Source: Paenibacillus sp. 1781tsa1
GTDB taxonomy: Bacteria > Bacillota > Bacilli > Paenibacillales > Paenibacillaceae
NCBI RefSeq assembly: GCF_024159265.1
Contig: NZ_JAMYWY010000001.1
Location: 2,976,001-3,040,000 of the forward strand
Length of the DNA: 64,000 bases
Reading direction: 5' to 3'
The position numbers were made by a program, and so were the translations under genes. Shown here piece by piece: positions 1-8,911 of this stretch. The notes beneath the pieces were generated by a model, which worked only from the letters and a program-made list of their open reading frames with translations, searched no databases and was not told where the DNA came from. How positions within the stretch are numbered: position 1 is the stretch's first letter; each line of letters starts with the position of its first letter.

Positions 1-446
1 ATGCGGGAATCAAAAATACGCTAATTGTGGATGCAGCCGGATGGGGACAGTTCCCTCAATCCATCGTGGATTATGGACAAAGTGTATTTGCAGCCGATTC
101 TCAGAAAAATACTGTCTTCTCCATTCATATGTATGAGTATGCTGGCAAAGATGCTGCAACGGTCAAAGCCAATATGGAGAATGTGCTGAACAAAGGATTG
201 GCACTGATCATTGGTGAATTCGGCGGATATCACACAAACGGTGATGTGGACGAGTATGCCATCATGAGATATGGTCAGGAAAAAGGGGTAGGCTGGCTTG
301 CCTGGTCATGGTACGGAAACAGTTCCGGTCTGAACTATCTGGATATGGCCACAGGTCCGAATGGAAGCTTAACGAGCTTTGGTAACACTGTAGTTAATGA
401 TACCTACGGTATTAAAAACACTTCCCAAAAAGCGGGGATTTTCTAA
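1..446 (+). CDS. Beta-1,4-mannanase, GH5 (C-terminal part)
   Basis: This is the 3' end of a gene that begins before the window; the frame is open from base 3 to the TAA at 444-446. It should be an extracellular endo-beta-mannanase that cuts mannan and glucomannan backbones. The visible part contains the IIGEFG motif, whose Glu is the expected GH5 nucleophile, followed by the GWLAWSWYGN strand typical of GH5 subfamily 8 mannanases. The reading ends in ...KAGIF without a binding module, so the enzyme is probably single-domain at its C terminus. The acid/base Glu and signal peptide lie outside the window. A strong terminator follows. The GH5 assignment is firm; mannan specificity is inferred from remembered similarity. 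Confidence 0.85.
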   Translation, partial: AGIKNTLIVDAAGWGQFPQSIVDYGQSVFAADSQKNTVFSIHMYEYAGKDAATVKANMENVLNKGLALIIGEFGGYHTNGDVDEYAIMRYGQEKGVGWLAWSWYGNSSGLNYLDMATGPNGSLTSFGNTVVNDTYGIKNTSQKAGIF

Positions 447-463
447 TCCGCCGATGAAACAGA

Positions 464-495
464 ACACTCTGACGTTCACGTCAGGGTGTTTTTTT
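464..495 (+). terminator. Rho-independent terminator after the mannanase gene
   Basis: An 11-bp stem (464-474 with 479-489, one G-T pair) with a TTCA loop runs straight into a seven-T run. Confidence 0.9.
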
Positions 496-552
496 AATAA
501 AATGGCTCAATCGTTGATGGCTTTTGAATATTTCCGTTTAGTTTTAAAATAT

Positions 553-605
553 TTTGTTTTCAAAATAAAACAAAGATGTTAAACTCGTATCAGGAATAAA
601 ACAAA
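553..605 (+). promoter_or_regulatory. Possible operator half-sites before rhaEW
   Basis: TTTGTTTT (553-560) and AAAACAAA (567-574) form an inverted repeat with a 6-nt spacer, and AAAACAAA recurs at 598-605, 31 nt downstream, about three helical turns. In Bacillus the rhamnose genes are controlled by a DeoR-type repressor, but no regulator gene is present here. Assigning these sites to such a repressor is inference. The region is AT-rich, so chance is possible. Confidence 0.35.
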
Positions 606-624
606 CATTATCGGAGGGAAACAA

Positions 625-2694
625 ATGGTACAGAGTTTATGGAATGCATCGCAGGCATCTGAGAAAACAACAGGACTTGAACAGCTGGTTTACAGATCCA
701 ATCTCATTGGTTCTGATCGCAGTGTATGTAACATATACGGTGGTAATACGTCTACCAAAACGACAGTGAAGGATTTTCGTGGTCGTGATGTAGAAGTAAT
801 GTATGTGAAAGGCAGCGGCTCAGATCTGGGTTCCATGGAAGCGAAGCATTTTACCGGACTTGGTCTTGAAGACATTCGACCATTAATTGAACGTGAATCC
901 ATGTCGGATGAAGAGATGGTTGAATATCTGGGACATTGCATGATTGATGCCAAGCACCCGCGTGCCTCCATCGAGACTCTTCTGCATGCGTTCCTTCCAT
1001 ATAAACATGTGGATCATACTCATCCGGATGCGATTATCAGCCTGTGTTGTGCGAATAACGGCAAGGAATTGGCGAAAGAGATCTACGGTGATCGTTTTGT
1101 GTGGGTGCCTTACGTACGTCCAGGGTTTACATTATCTAAAATGATTGCTGAAAGCGTATTCTCGAATCCCAATGCAGAACTCGTACTGATGGAAAAACAC
1201 GGACTTGTGACTTGGGGAGAAACATCCGAGGAATGTTACGCTCAAACGATCAAGATTATCAATGAAGCAGAAGCTTTCATCGAAGCAAGGGTGAACGAAG
1301 AAAGTTTGTTTGGTGGTGTGAAACACCCGGCACTGGCCGCTGATGTTCGTCGTCAGATCGTATCACGTGTGATGCCAACGATTCGTGGAGCGGTATCAGA
1401 TAGCAAAAAAATGATTTTGTCCTTTGATGATCAGGAGGACGTACTTGCTTTTGTAGGCGGAGCAGATTCCCCGGAATTGTCTCAGGTGGGTGCAGCTTGC
1501 CCGGACCATCTGGTACATACCAAAGTGGTACCTCTGTTCATCGATTGGATACCGGATGCGGAAGATATTGAAGGCTTAAAAGCCAAGCTGGTAGAAGGTG
1601 TAGCTGCCTACAAAGAGCAATATGAGCAGTATTTTGAGAGCAACAAAAACGAAGGTGATGTCATGTTCGAGGCGGCACCACGCGTTATCCTCATTCCTGG
1701 TGTGGGCATGATTAACACAGGCAAGAGCTGGGCGCTTTCCCAAGTAAGCGGAGCGTTGTATCACAGAGCGATTGCCGTTATGCGTGGAGCGACTAGCTTG
1801 GGCCAATTCGTATCGCTCAGTGCAAACGAATCTTACAATGTGGAGTACTGGCCGCTGGAACTGTACAAATTGTCTCTGGCTCCGGCAGAAACGGAGTTCT
1901 CCCGTAAAGTGGCGTTTATTACAGGCGGAGCAGGTGGTATCGGTAGTGAAACAGCGCGTAGATTGGTATCCGAAGGCGCTCATGTGGTGCTCGCTGATCT
2001 TAATCTCGAAGGCGCACAGAAGGTAGCACAGGAAATTAATGATCAGTACGGTGCGAATCGTGCTTATGCGCTGAAAATGGACGTGACCGATGAGGAAGCC
2101 GTTCAATCTGCTTATGCGGATGTTGCGGTGCAATATGGCGGAGTGGATATCATCGTGAACAATGCAGGATTGGCCACATCCAGCCCGTTTGACGAAACAT
2201 CCCTGAAAGAATGGAACCTGAACATGAATGTGCTGGGCACAGGGTATTTCCTCGTGGCTCGTGAAGCGTTCAAGCTGATGAAACAACAGGGTATTGGGGG
2301 AAGCATGGTATTTATCGGGTCCAAGAACTCGGTGTATGCAGGTAAAAGTGCCTCGGCTTACAGTTCAGCGAAAGCGCTGGAAGCGCATCTGGCACGCTGC
2401 ATTGCCGCAGAAGGTGGAGAGTATGGCATTCGTGTCAACACGATTCTCCCGGATGCCATTCTACAGGGTTCAGCCATCTGGAACGGTTCCTGGAGAAATG
2501 AACGAGCAGCGGCATATGGAATTGAACCGGACCAATTGGAAGAGTATTATCGCAAACGGACGACATTGCTCGTGAATATCTATCCAAGAGATATTGCGGA
2601 AGGAATTGCATTCTTTGCTTCTTCGAAATCCGAAAAAACAACCGGTTGCATGATGACCATTGATGGCGGTGTACCAGCAGCATTTACACGTTAA
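625..2694 (+). CDS. rhaEW: Bifunctional rhamnulose-1-phosphate aldolase / lactaldehyde dehydrogenase
   Basis: This 689-residue cytoplasmic fusion has an N-terminal class II aldolase domain (about residues 20-400, with metal-ligand motif HTHPD) and a C-terminal short-chain dehydrogenase. The latter has the nucleotide-binding TGGAGGIG near residue 434, NNAG, and the catalytic YSSAK. The expected reaction is cleavage of L-rhamnulose-1-phosphate to DHAP and L-lactaldehyde, with the dehydrogenase half handling lactaldehyde. Length and order match Bacillus YuxG/RhaEW. The ATG follows GGAGGG at 613-618. It forms a two-gene operon with rhaA, 19 bp downstream. Unlike the Bacillus cluster, no rhamnulokinase or mutarotase gene lies beside it, so those steps must be encoded elsewhere. 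Confidence 0.93.
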   Translation: MVQSLWNASQASEKTTGLEQLVYRSNLIGSDRSVCNIYGGNTSTKTTVKDFRGRDVEVMYVKGSGSDLGSMEAKHFTGLGLEDIRPLIERESMSDEEMVEYLGHCMIDAKHPRASIETLLHAFLPYKHVDHTHPDAIISLCCANNGKELAKEIYGDRFVWVPYVRPGFTLSKMIAESVFSNPNAELVLMEKHGLVTWGETSEECYAQTIKIINEAEAFIEARVNEESLFGGVKHPALAADVRRQIVSRVMPTIRGAVSDSKKMILSFDDQEDVLAFVGGADSPELSQVGAACPDHLVHTKVVPLFIDWIPDAEDIEGLKAKLVEGVAAYKEQYEQYFESNKNEGDVMFEAAPRVILIPGVGMINTGKSWALSQVSGALYHRAIAVMRGATSLGQFVSLSANESYNVEYWPLELYKLSLAPAETEFSRKVAFITGGAGGIGSETARRLVSEGAHVVLADLNLEGAQKVAQEINDQYGANRAYALKMDVTDEEAVQSAYADVAVQYGGVDIIVNNAGLATSSPFDETSLKEWNLNMNVLGTGYFLVAREAFKLMKQQGIGGSMVFIGSKNSVYAGKSASAYSSAKALEAHLARCIAAEGGEYGIRVNTILPDAILQGSAIWNGSWRNERAAAYGIEPDQLEEYYRKRTTLLVNIYPRDIAEGIAFFASSKSEKTTGCMMTIDGGVPAAFTR

Positions 2695-2713
2695 AATAGG
2701 AGGGTTCTTGCGG

Positions 2714-3985
2714 ATGGATAACCAAGTCAAGCAAGCATATGAAGCAGCCAAGACATTGTATGCCCAGCACGGAATTGACACGGACGAGGTGCTGAACAGA
2801 CTCGCGGAGATCAAAGTATCCGTACACTGTTGGCAAGGCGATGATGTTAAAGGTTTTCTGAATAAAGATGGCGAGTTAACAGGAGGTATTTCCGTTACAG
2901 GTCAATATCCGGGGGCTGCGACCACACCAGCAGAACTTCGTAACGATCTGGAGCAAGCTTTTGCTCTGATTCCCGGTAAACATAAGGTCAATCTGCATGC
3001 GATTTACACGGATACAGACGAACAGGTTGAACTGGATCAGATTGAGCCAAAGCATTATGAGAACTGGGTGAAATGGGCGAAAGAACAAGGACTCGGCTTG
3101 GACTTCAACCCAACATGTTTTTCCCATGAAAAATCAAGTGACGGGTTCACGCTCAGTCATCCAGACCCTGAGATTCGCAAATTTTGGATTGATCACTGCA
3201 AGGCCTCCCGCCGGATTGGTGCTTACTTCGGAGAACAGCTTGGTCAGACTTGTGTAACCAATGTATGGGTACCGGACGGGTTCAAGGATAATCCGGTTGA
3301 TCGGTTGACACCACGCAAACGTCTCAAGGCATCGCTGGACGAAGTATTCGGCGAACCACTTAACCCGGAGCATAACCTGGACGCGGTAGAGAGCAAGCTG
3401 TTTGGTCTGGGTTCGGAAGCCTATGTGGTGGGTTCTCATGAATTTTATATGGGTTATGGTTTGCAAAATGATACGTTAATCTGCCTGGATGCGGGTCATT
3501 TCCATCCAACAGAGGTTATTTCCAATAAACTGTCGTCCTTGTCTTTGTTTACAAGTGGCATTCTGCTTCACGTAAGCCGCCCGATGCGCTGGGATAGTGA
3601 CCACGTCGTAATCATGGACGATGAGTTGCTGGAAATTGCCCGTGAACTGGTTCGACATGATCTGCTTGCGACCACACATATTGGACTGGATTTCTTCGAT
3701 GCAAGCATTAACCGTGTAGCTGCATGGGTTGTGGGTACTCGCAATACGATCAAAGCCCTTCTCCGTGCGATGCTGGAACCGGTGGATGCTCTGAAACAAG
3801 CTGAGTTGGATGGAGATTACACCTTGCGTCTCGCGTTAACGGAAGAGTTCAAATCCTATCCGTTTGGCGCAATCTGGGACTACTATTGTGCTAGGCAGGG
3901 AGTGCCTGTTCGTGAAAAGTGGATCACCGATATTAAAACCTATGAACAAGACGTATTGCTACAGCGTGATAAATCGTTGGTGTAA
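2714..3985 (+). CDS. rhaA: L-rhamnose isomerase
   Basis: The 423-residue protein interconverts L-rhamnose and L-rhamnulose in the cytoplasm, the first step of rhamnose breakdown. It opens with [13 protein letters not shown] and contains [14 protein letters not shown], the DAGHFHPTE segment and THIGLDFFD, consistent with the metal-binding TIM-barrel RhaA family and its usual length of about 420. The frame is open further upstream, but AGGAGGG at 2699-2705 places the start at ATG 2714. It lies 19 bp after rhaEW and ends in a strong terminator, so the operon contains only these two genes. Confidence 0.95.
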   Translation: MDNQVKQAYEAAKTLYAQHGIDTDEVLNRLAEIKVSVHCWQGDDVKGFLNKDGELTGGISVTGQYPGAATTPAELRNDLEQAFALIPGKHKVNLHAIYTDTDEQVELDQIEPKHYENWVKWAKEQGLGLDFNPTCFSHEKSSDGFTLSHPDPEIRKFWIDHCKASRRIGAYFGEQLGQTCVTNVWVPDGFKDNPVDRLTPRKRLKASLDEVFGEPLNPEHNLDAVESKLFGLGSEAYVVGSHEFYMGYGLQNDTLICLDAGHFHPTEVISNKLSSLSLFTSGILLHVSRPMRWDSDHVVIMDDELLEIARELVRHDLLATTHIGLDFFDASINRVAAWVVGTRNTIKALLRAMLEPVDALKQAELDGDYTLRLALTEEFKSYPFGAIWDYYCARQGVPVREKWITDIKTYEQDVLLQRDKSLV

Positions 3986-3990
3986 TTATA

Positions 3991-4026
3991 AACCACTGCG
4001 GAATGAAATTCCGTGGTGGTTTTTTT
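3991..4026 (+). terminator. Rho-independent terminator of the rha operon
   Basis: A 14-bp stem (3991-4004 with 4008-4021, two wobble pairs) with a three-base GAA loop is followed by T7. Confidence 0.92.
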
Positions 4027-4127
4027 GGCATAATCACTTCGAAATGCATAAGTGAGGCGATTGCTTCCATACTAGGAATATAGATCCGTATCGCATACGT
4101 TTGCCACGCAGAGGAGGAGTAATAGCG

Positions 4128-5801
4128 TTGAATCTAGCCCACAACAAACTGTATATCGCTGCACTTGGCGGCGTGAATGAAATAGGGAAGAATATGTATC
4201 TGATCCAGTACAATCAGGACATCATTGTGATTGACTGTGGTTCGAAGTTTCCCGATGAGACATTGCCTGGGATTGATCTAATCATTCCGGATGTTGCGTA
4301 TCTGCTGGAGAATCTGGATAAAGTAAGGGGTCTTGTGGTAACCCACGGACATGAAGATCACATCGGTGGCATTCCCTATTTGTTAAAACAAATGAACATC
4401 CCCGTGTATGCATCCAGGCTCACTCGAGGGTTGATCGAGCTTAAACTGAAAGAGCATGGACTTCTTCGCAAGGCGGACCTGCATACAATCGATGCTCACT
4501 CCAGCATTACGCTGGGAGGAATCGAGGTTTCCTTTTTCGCAACCAGTCATAGTATACCGGATTGTCTTGGTATCTTCTTTAAGACCCCGGCGGGCAATGT
4601 CGTGCATACCGGAGATTTCAAATTTGATATGTCTCCTGTACATGGACCTTTCCCGGATCTGCACCGCATGGCCGAGATTGGCAAACAGGGTGTCCATATT
4701 TTGCTCTCCGAGAGTACCAATGCAGAAAGACCTGGATTTACACCTTCCGAGCGTGTTGTGGGAGACCACATTCTGGATGCCTTTATCCGTGCAAAACAAA
4801 AAGTATTTATCTCTACTTTTGCGTCAAATGTCAGCAGAGTACAGCAGATTGTGAATGCAGCATTCGAGACAGGTCGCAAACTGGCACTGTTGGGCAGAAG
4901 TATGGTGAATGTAGTATCGGTGGCCAGTGAATTGGGTTATCTGCAAGTTCCTGACGGATTGTTGATTGAAGCCATCGACTCGGACCAGTTTCCACCTGAA
5001 CAGGTTGTTGTCTTATGTACAGGTAGCCAGGGAGAAGCGATGGCAGCATTATCACGTCTGGCATCCGGTAAGCATCCACATGTAAGAATTAACGCTGGGG
5101 ACACGGTCATTATTGCGGCCGGAGCCATTCCTGGCAATGAACGGAATCTTGCACATGTCATTGATAACCTGTATGTTCTCGGAGCACGTGTGATATATGG
5201 TTCAAGTGGTGCAGCAGGAATGCATGTATCGGGACACGGCAGTCAGGAAGAGCTCAAATTGATGTTGACCCTGATGAAACCGGATTATCTGATCCCGATT
5301 CACGGAGAGTTCCGCATGTTGTATCAGCACAGGCTGCTTGCCGAGTCCGTAGGTATAGAACGTGATCATGTGTTTATCGTGAATAACGGGGATATGATCC
5401 AGTATAAAGACGGCACTGCTTCTCTAGGTCCCAAAATTGCATCAGGAAACAGTCTCGTAGACGGTCTGATCATGGGTGATGTCGGCAATATTGTACTGCG
5501 TGATCGCAGGCAACTGTCGTCCGATGGTATGTTGGTGATTGTAACTACATTAAGCAAAACGGAAAAACAGATGGTCACGTCACCCGAAATTATCTCCAGA
5601 GGGTTTGTGTTCGTCAAGGACTCGGAAGAATTCATGCATGAAATTCATGAGCTGGTTCTAAACCGGATGGCTGAGTTGACCGCGTCTAGCGTGAATCAGT
5701 GGAATGTGATCAAAAGAAAGCTAAAAGACGAGATTGGTCACTATATCTACGCTCAAACAAAGAGAAGACCTATGATCTTGCCTATTATTATTGAAGTCTG
5801 A
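4128..5801 (+). CDS. Ribonuclease J (metallo-beta-lactamase/beta-CASP)
   Basis: This 557-residue protein is predicted to be an RNase J, an endonuclease and 5'-3' exonuclease in mRNA decay. The MBL metal motif HGHEDHIGG is complete (about H73, H75, D77, H78), followed by HTGDFKFD, the beta-CASP segment with SESTNAERPGFT, IHGEFRML, and the C-terminal RNase J domain ending RRPMILPIIIEV. The intact HxHxDH distinguishes it from the J2 type, which is altered there. The frame extends upstream, but GAGGAGG at 4111-4117 points to TTG 4128. It stands alone between rha and sucrose genes. Whether it is the main RNase J or an extra paralogue cannot be told from this window. Confidence 0.9.
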   Translation: MNLAHNKLYIAALGGVNEIGKNMYLIQYNQDIIVIDCGSKFPDETLPGIDLIIPDVAYLLENLDKVRGLVVTHGHEDHIGGIPYLLKQMNIPVYASRLTRGLIELKLKEHGLLRKADLHTIDAHSSITLGGIEVSFFATSHSIPDCLGIFFKTPAGNVVHTGDFKFDMSPVHGPFPDLHRMAEIGKQGVHILLSESTNAERPGFTPSERVVGDHILDAFIRAKQKVFISTFASNVSRVQQIVNAAFETGRKLALLGRSMVNVVSVASELGYLQVPDGLLIEAIDSDQFPPEQVVVLCTGSQGEAMAALSRLASGKHPHVRINAGDTVIIAAGAIPGNERNLAHVIDNLYVLGARVIYGSSGAAGMHVSGHGSQEELKLMLTLMKPDYLIPIHGEFRMLYQHRLLAESVGIERDHVFIVNNGDMIQYKDGTASLGPKIASGNSLVDGLIMGDVGNIVLRDRRQLSSDGMLVIVTTLSKTEKQMVTSPEIISRGFVFVKDSEEFMHEIHELVLNRMAELTASSVNQWNVIKRKLKDEIGHYIYAQTKRRPMILPIIIEV

Positions 5802-6019
5802 GATGTAGGAAGTAGCGAGCGTGCCTGTGTTAGTGATCTGAGCATAAAGTGTATACGAAAGTTTAACAGCCTGATGAATGTCGGATCATACTTCTGTATG
5901 AACGTCACATTGATATCGGGCTTTTGCTATTACATCGAGAACCTACGATAAATGTACGATAAACGGAGGTGAATCTAATTCGCCATGGCTTTGCGATTCG
6001 AAGTATAATAAAAGGTAAA
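5802..6019. other. Gene-free stretch after RNase J
   Basis: I see no convincing gene. A GGAGGTGA at about 5965 precedes only a seven-codon frame (5985-6008) at poor spacing. The rest of the gap to the LacI gene is the structured repeat. Confidence 0.5.
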
Positions 6020-6254
6020 CTATATGAATTGAACTGAACATTCACATAAGAACGAAGAGGACAGAAAGAACCTGTAGAAGCGGAGCTAAAAGCTTTCTGA
6101 AAGAAAGCTACATCGGAAGCATACGCCTCGCCTTTTATCTCCGGATGTTCACCTTTGAAAAAGGAAATCAAAACATCTGGGGATAACAGCGATCGGAAGA
6201 TTGTTCTGTCATCGGAGTGGTAAGTGTGGATATTCTTGAGTTCAATCTATATAG
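6020..6254 (+). repeat. Structured intergenic repeat, copy 1
   Basis: This 235-bp element is bounded by near-perfect terminal inverted repeats (6020-6035 CTATATGAATTGAACT and 6239-6254 AGTTCAATCTATATAG). A second full copy lies at 17071-17300 and a 3' fragment at 60903-60994. Internal pairings are visible. GACAGAA (6060-6066) can pair with TTCTGTC (6204-6210). AGCTTTC/GAAAGCT form a small hairpin (6091-6109). CCGGATGTT (6141-6149) pairs with AACATCTGG (6172-6180). Two of the helices differ from copy 2 by paired, base-pair-preserving changes. It may be a non-autonomous mobile element or an RNA; I do not recognise the family. Confidence 0.8.
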
Positions 6255-6278
6255 CTAATAGAAACAAGAGGAGTCTTT

Positions 6279-7262
6279 ATGAATAAAACGATTTCTGATA
6301 TCGCTCAGATGGCAGGTGTGGCGAAAAGCACGGTCTCTCGCTATCTGAATGGCGGATCTGTTAGTGAGGATACACGTCAGAAGATTGAGCGTATTATCAA
6401 ACAATACAATTATGTCCCAAACACTTTTGCACAGAGTTTAAAGGCGAAGAAGACCAGTATCATTGGTACGGTTGTGCCACGTCTCGATTCTTTTGCGACA
6501 TCCCAGACATTGATCGGAATTGATGAAGAGCTGCGCAGTAATCAATATCAGATGCTGATCGCTAATACGAGTCAGGACATGCAGCGCGAGATTGATGCCA
6601 TTTATGATTTTGCACGACAGAAGGTATCGGGTATTATTCTGCTGGCTGCTGAAGTGACTGAAGCACATCTGAAGGCCGTTGATGATATACGGATTCCGGT
6701 GTTATTGGTGGGGCAGCAGCATGAGCAATTACATAGTCTGGTTCACAATGATGATCAGGCTGGCTATGAAATGGGCAAATATGTTGTCGAACAGGGTCAC
6801 CGCAAGATCGTGTATATGGGAGTTAGCGAGAAGGATCGGGCGGTAGGGATCTATCGCAAACAGGGGTTCCAGCGAGCAATCGCCGAGTGTGATGGATGTG
6901 AAGTGAAGTATTATGAGACAAGCTTCAAGATGTCTGAAGCCATCGTGACCGCTGAAGCCATCCTGAAAGAGATCACACCAACAATCATTGTAGGGGCTAC
7001 GGATAATATCGCACTGGGTGTGATGAAGATTGCGTTCTCCAATAAAATTCGCATACCGCAAGATTTGTCTGTTACCGGATTTGGCGGATATGATATTACG
7101 GAGATGATTCATCCCACGCTGACTACTGTGAAATATCATTATTTGCAGGCAGGCAAAGTAGCGGCGAATCACATTATTCGTCTGGTCAAAGGCGAGTCGG
7201 TGGAGGAACGAACAACACTGGACGTAGAACTAATTCCTCGAGAAAGCGTTGACAAATTATAA
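6279..7262 (+). CDS. scrR: LacI-family repressor of the sucrose genes
   Basis: The 327-residue protein has an N-terminal LacI helix-turn-helix (TISDIAQMAGVAKSTVSRYLN, residues 4-24, hinge helix to about 60) and a periplasmic-binding-protein-like sensor domain with the C-terminal VTGFGGYDITEMIHP segment. It sits directly upstream of the sucrose hydrolase and PTS genes. Two copies of a palindrome centred on AACCGGTT, the typical LacI-family core, lie between them. The natural inducer is probably sucrose, sucrose-6-phosphate or fructose; this is inferred from neighbours. The ATG follows AAGAGGAG at about 6266. Confidence 0.85.
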   Translation: MNKTISDIAQMAGVAKSTVSRYLNGGSVSEDTRQKIERIIKQYNYVPNTFAQSLKAKKTSIIGTVVPRLDSFATSQTLIGIDEELRSNQYQMLIANTSQDMQREIDAIYDFARQKVSGIILLAAEVTEAHLKAVDDIRIPVLLVGQQHEQLHSLVHNDDQAGYEMGKYVVEQGHRKIVYMGVSEKDRAVGIYRKQGFQRAIAECDGCEVKYYETSFKMSEAIVTAEAILKEITPTIIVGATDNIALGVMKIAFSNKIRIPQDLSVTGFGGYDITEMIHPTLTTVKYHYLQAGKVAANHIIRLVKGESVEERTTLDVELIPRESVDKL

Positions 7263-7298
7263 AAACATCATTTATGATAATTCCATCGAACCGGTTCC
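7249..7298 (+). promoter_or_regulatory. Promoter and operator O1 of the sucrose genes
   Basis: TTGACA (7249-7254), an 18-bp spacer and TATGAT (7273-7278) overlap the end of the repressor gene. GAACCGGTTC (7288-7297), a perfect 10-bp palindrome, follows at the expected transcription start. A repressor bound there would block initiation. Confidence 0.75.
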
Positions 7299-7374
7299 AC
7301 AGTGAATATCCAATACGGATATGCGAACACGGGCAGGCATTAATGCCAAATGGAATTATTTTTTTGTGCCGATT

Positions 7375-7386
7375 GGAACCGGTTCC
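7375..7386 (+). promoter_or_regulatory. Operator O2, GGAACCGGTTCC
   Basis: This perfect 12-bp palindrome lies 24 bp before the hydrolase start and shares its core with O1 at 7288-7297. The centres are about 88 bp apart, a spacing that would allow looping by a tetrameric repressor. Confidence 0.75.
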
Positions 7387-7409
7387 TATATTTTGAATGG
7401 AGAACAGCT

Positions 7410-8885
7410 ATGAAAATGACTAGAGAGCAGCGCTACAGACGAATTGAGCAAGCTGAGCCTGGTGAGATTGCGAAGCTTGAAGCACAGATATCCGAGTGTC
7501 CTTGGAGACAGAGTTACCATATTCAGCCTGTAACAGGTCTGCTTAATGATCCTAACGGTTTTGTATATTATAAAGGCTATTATCATCTGTTCTATCAGTG
7601 GTTTCCACTTGGAACAGAACACGGCATGAAATACTGGTATCATACCCGCTCGAACAATCTGGTGAACTGGGAAAATATCGGGATTGGAATCGAACCGGGT
7701 GGCAGATATGACTCACACGGAGCTTATTCCGGCAGTGCGATTGAAAAAGACGGCAACCTGCACTTGCTGTACACAGGCAATACGAGGGATGAGGCTTGGG
7801 TCAGACATCCGTATCAATGCTTGGCAGTCATGGATGAAAGCGGTTCAGTAACCAAACTGAATTATCCCGTAATCTCGTCTGTTCCAGCCGGATACACGGA
7901 ACACTTCAGAGATCCCAAAGTGTGGCAACAAGGAGACACATATTATTGTGTAATTGGTGCGCAGAGAACAGACGAGACGGGATGTACGGTACTGTATCGC
8001 TCAATTGATCTGAACAACTGGGAGTTTCTTGGTGAAATTCGCACGCAATTAACCTCCTTTGGTTACATGTGGGAGTGCCCGGATTATATGGAGATGGACG
8101 GGAAAGGTGTACTTGTTTTTTCTCCACAAGGCTTAGATGCTGCGGGAGATCACTATCAGAATATTTTTCAGTCCGGTTATCTAATCGGTGAGCCGCTCGA
8201 TCTCCAGACGAGAGAGTTCAATCATGGTGAATTTCAGGAGTTGGATCGTGGATTCGACTTCTATGCTCCGCAAACCATGCAGGGCCCGGACGGAAGACGT
8301 ATCCTGGTTGGTTGGATGGGTCTTCCCGATCTGGCGTATCCGACAGATGATAACGGTTGGGCACATTGCCTGACCATTCCTCGGCAATTGACACTACGAG
8401 ACGGGAAGTTAATTCAACAACCGGTTGCTGAAATGATCCAATTGCGTCAACAGGAGAAAGGCACTCATATTCGCGCAACGATTGATAATGAGAGTCGATC
8501 TTTCACAGGTTTCTATGGAATTTCATATGAGCTGATATGTGAGATAAGCCATGTAGAAGCAGAGATTGTCGGCATCGAATTCCGAGCAAGTGGAACTGAG
8601 AAAACGGTTCTTTTGTATGATCGGATTCAGCAGAAAGTTATTCTGGATCGGACGATGTCTGGTGCCGAGCTGGCAGAGCAAAATGGCGCTGTACGGCGGT
8701 GCGCGCTTACTGCGGACGTAATTAAGTTCCATCTGTTCGTAGATGCATCTTCAGTGGAGATCTTTGTGAACGATGGGGAAGAGGTCTTTACCAGCCGCAT
8801 TTTCCCAAGTCGGGACAGCGTGGATATTCGTTTCTTTGCACACGGAGGCAAAGCTGATTTTGAAGCAACACAATGGCATTATTAA
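7410..8885 (+). CDS. scrB: Sucrose-6-phosphate hydrolase, GH32
   Basis: The 491-residue cytoplasmic enzyme should split sucrose-6-phosphate, delivered by the adjacent PTS, into glucose-6-phosphate and fructose. All three GH32 acidic motifs are present: NDPNG (nucleophile D47), FRDPK (D168) and WECPD (acid/base E222). A C-terminal beta-sandwich contains the VDASSVEIFVNDG motif. There is no signal peptide, which fits an intracellular phosphosugar hydrolase rather than secreted levanase. The frame extends to 7350, but TGGAGAAC at about 7398 and the preceding operator support ATG 7410. The gap of 26 bp to the PTS gene indicates one operon. Confidence 0.93.
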   Translation: MKMTREQRYRRIEQAEPGEIAKLEAQISECPWRQSYHIQPVTGLLNDPNGFVYYKGYYHLFYQWFPLGTEHGMKYWYHTRSNNLVNWENIGIGIEPGGRYDSHGAYSGSAIEKDGNLHLLYTGNTRDEAWVRHPYQCLAVMDESGSVTKLNYPVISSVPAGYTEHFRDPKVWQQGDTYYCVIGAQRTDETGCTVLYRSIDLNNWEFLGEIRTQLTSFGYMWECPDYMEMDGKGVLVFSPQGLDAAGDHYQNIFQSGYLIGEPLDLQTREFNHGEFQELDRGFDFYAPQTMQGPDGRRILVGWMGLPDLAYPTDDNGWAHCLTIPRQLTLRDGKLIQQPVAEMIQLRQQEKGTHIRATIDNESRSFTGFYGISYELICEISHVEAEIVGIEFRASGTEKTVLLYDRIQQKVILDRTMSGAELAEQNGAVRRCALTADVIKFHLFVDASSVEIFVNDGEEVFTSRIFPSRDSVDIRFFAHGGKADFEATQWHY

Positions 8886-8911
8886 GTATTACGTGAGAGG
8901 AATGAGATAAC

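Noticed and set aside
1576..2286. 236-codon minus-strand frame
   Set aside because: Antisense to rhaEW with His/Cys-rich shadow composition and no ribosome binding site.
5985..6008. Seven-codon ORF MALRFEV after a GGAGGTGA
   Set aside because: Spacing of about 15 nt is too long, and no terminator or switch structure follows to make it a leader; the structured repeat begins 12 nt later.
5905..6171. 88-codon minus-strand frame
   Set aside because: It crosses half of structured repeat copy 1 and is broken in copy 2.
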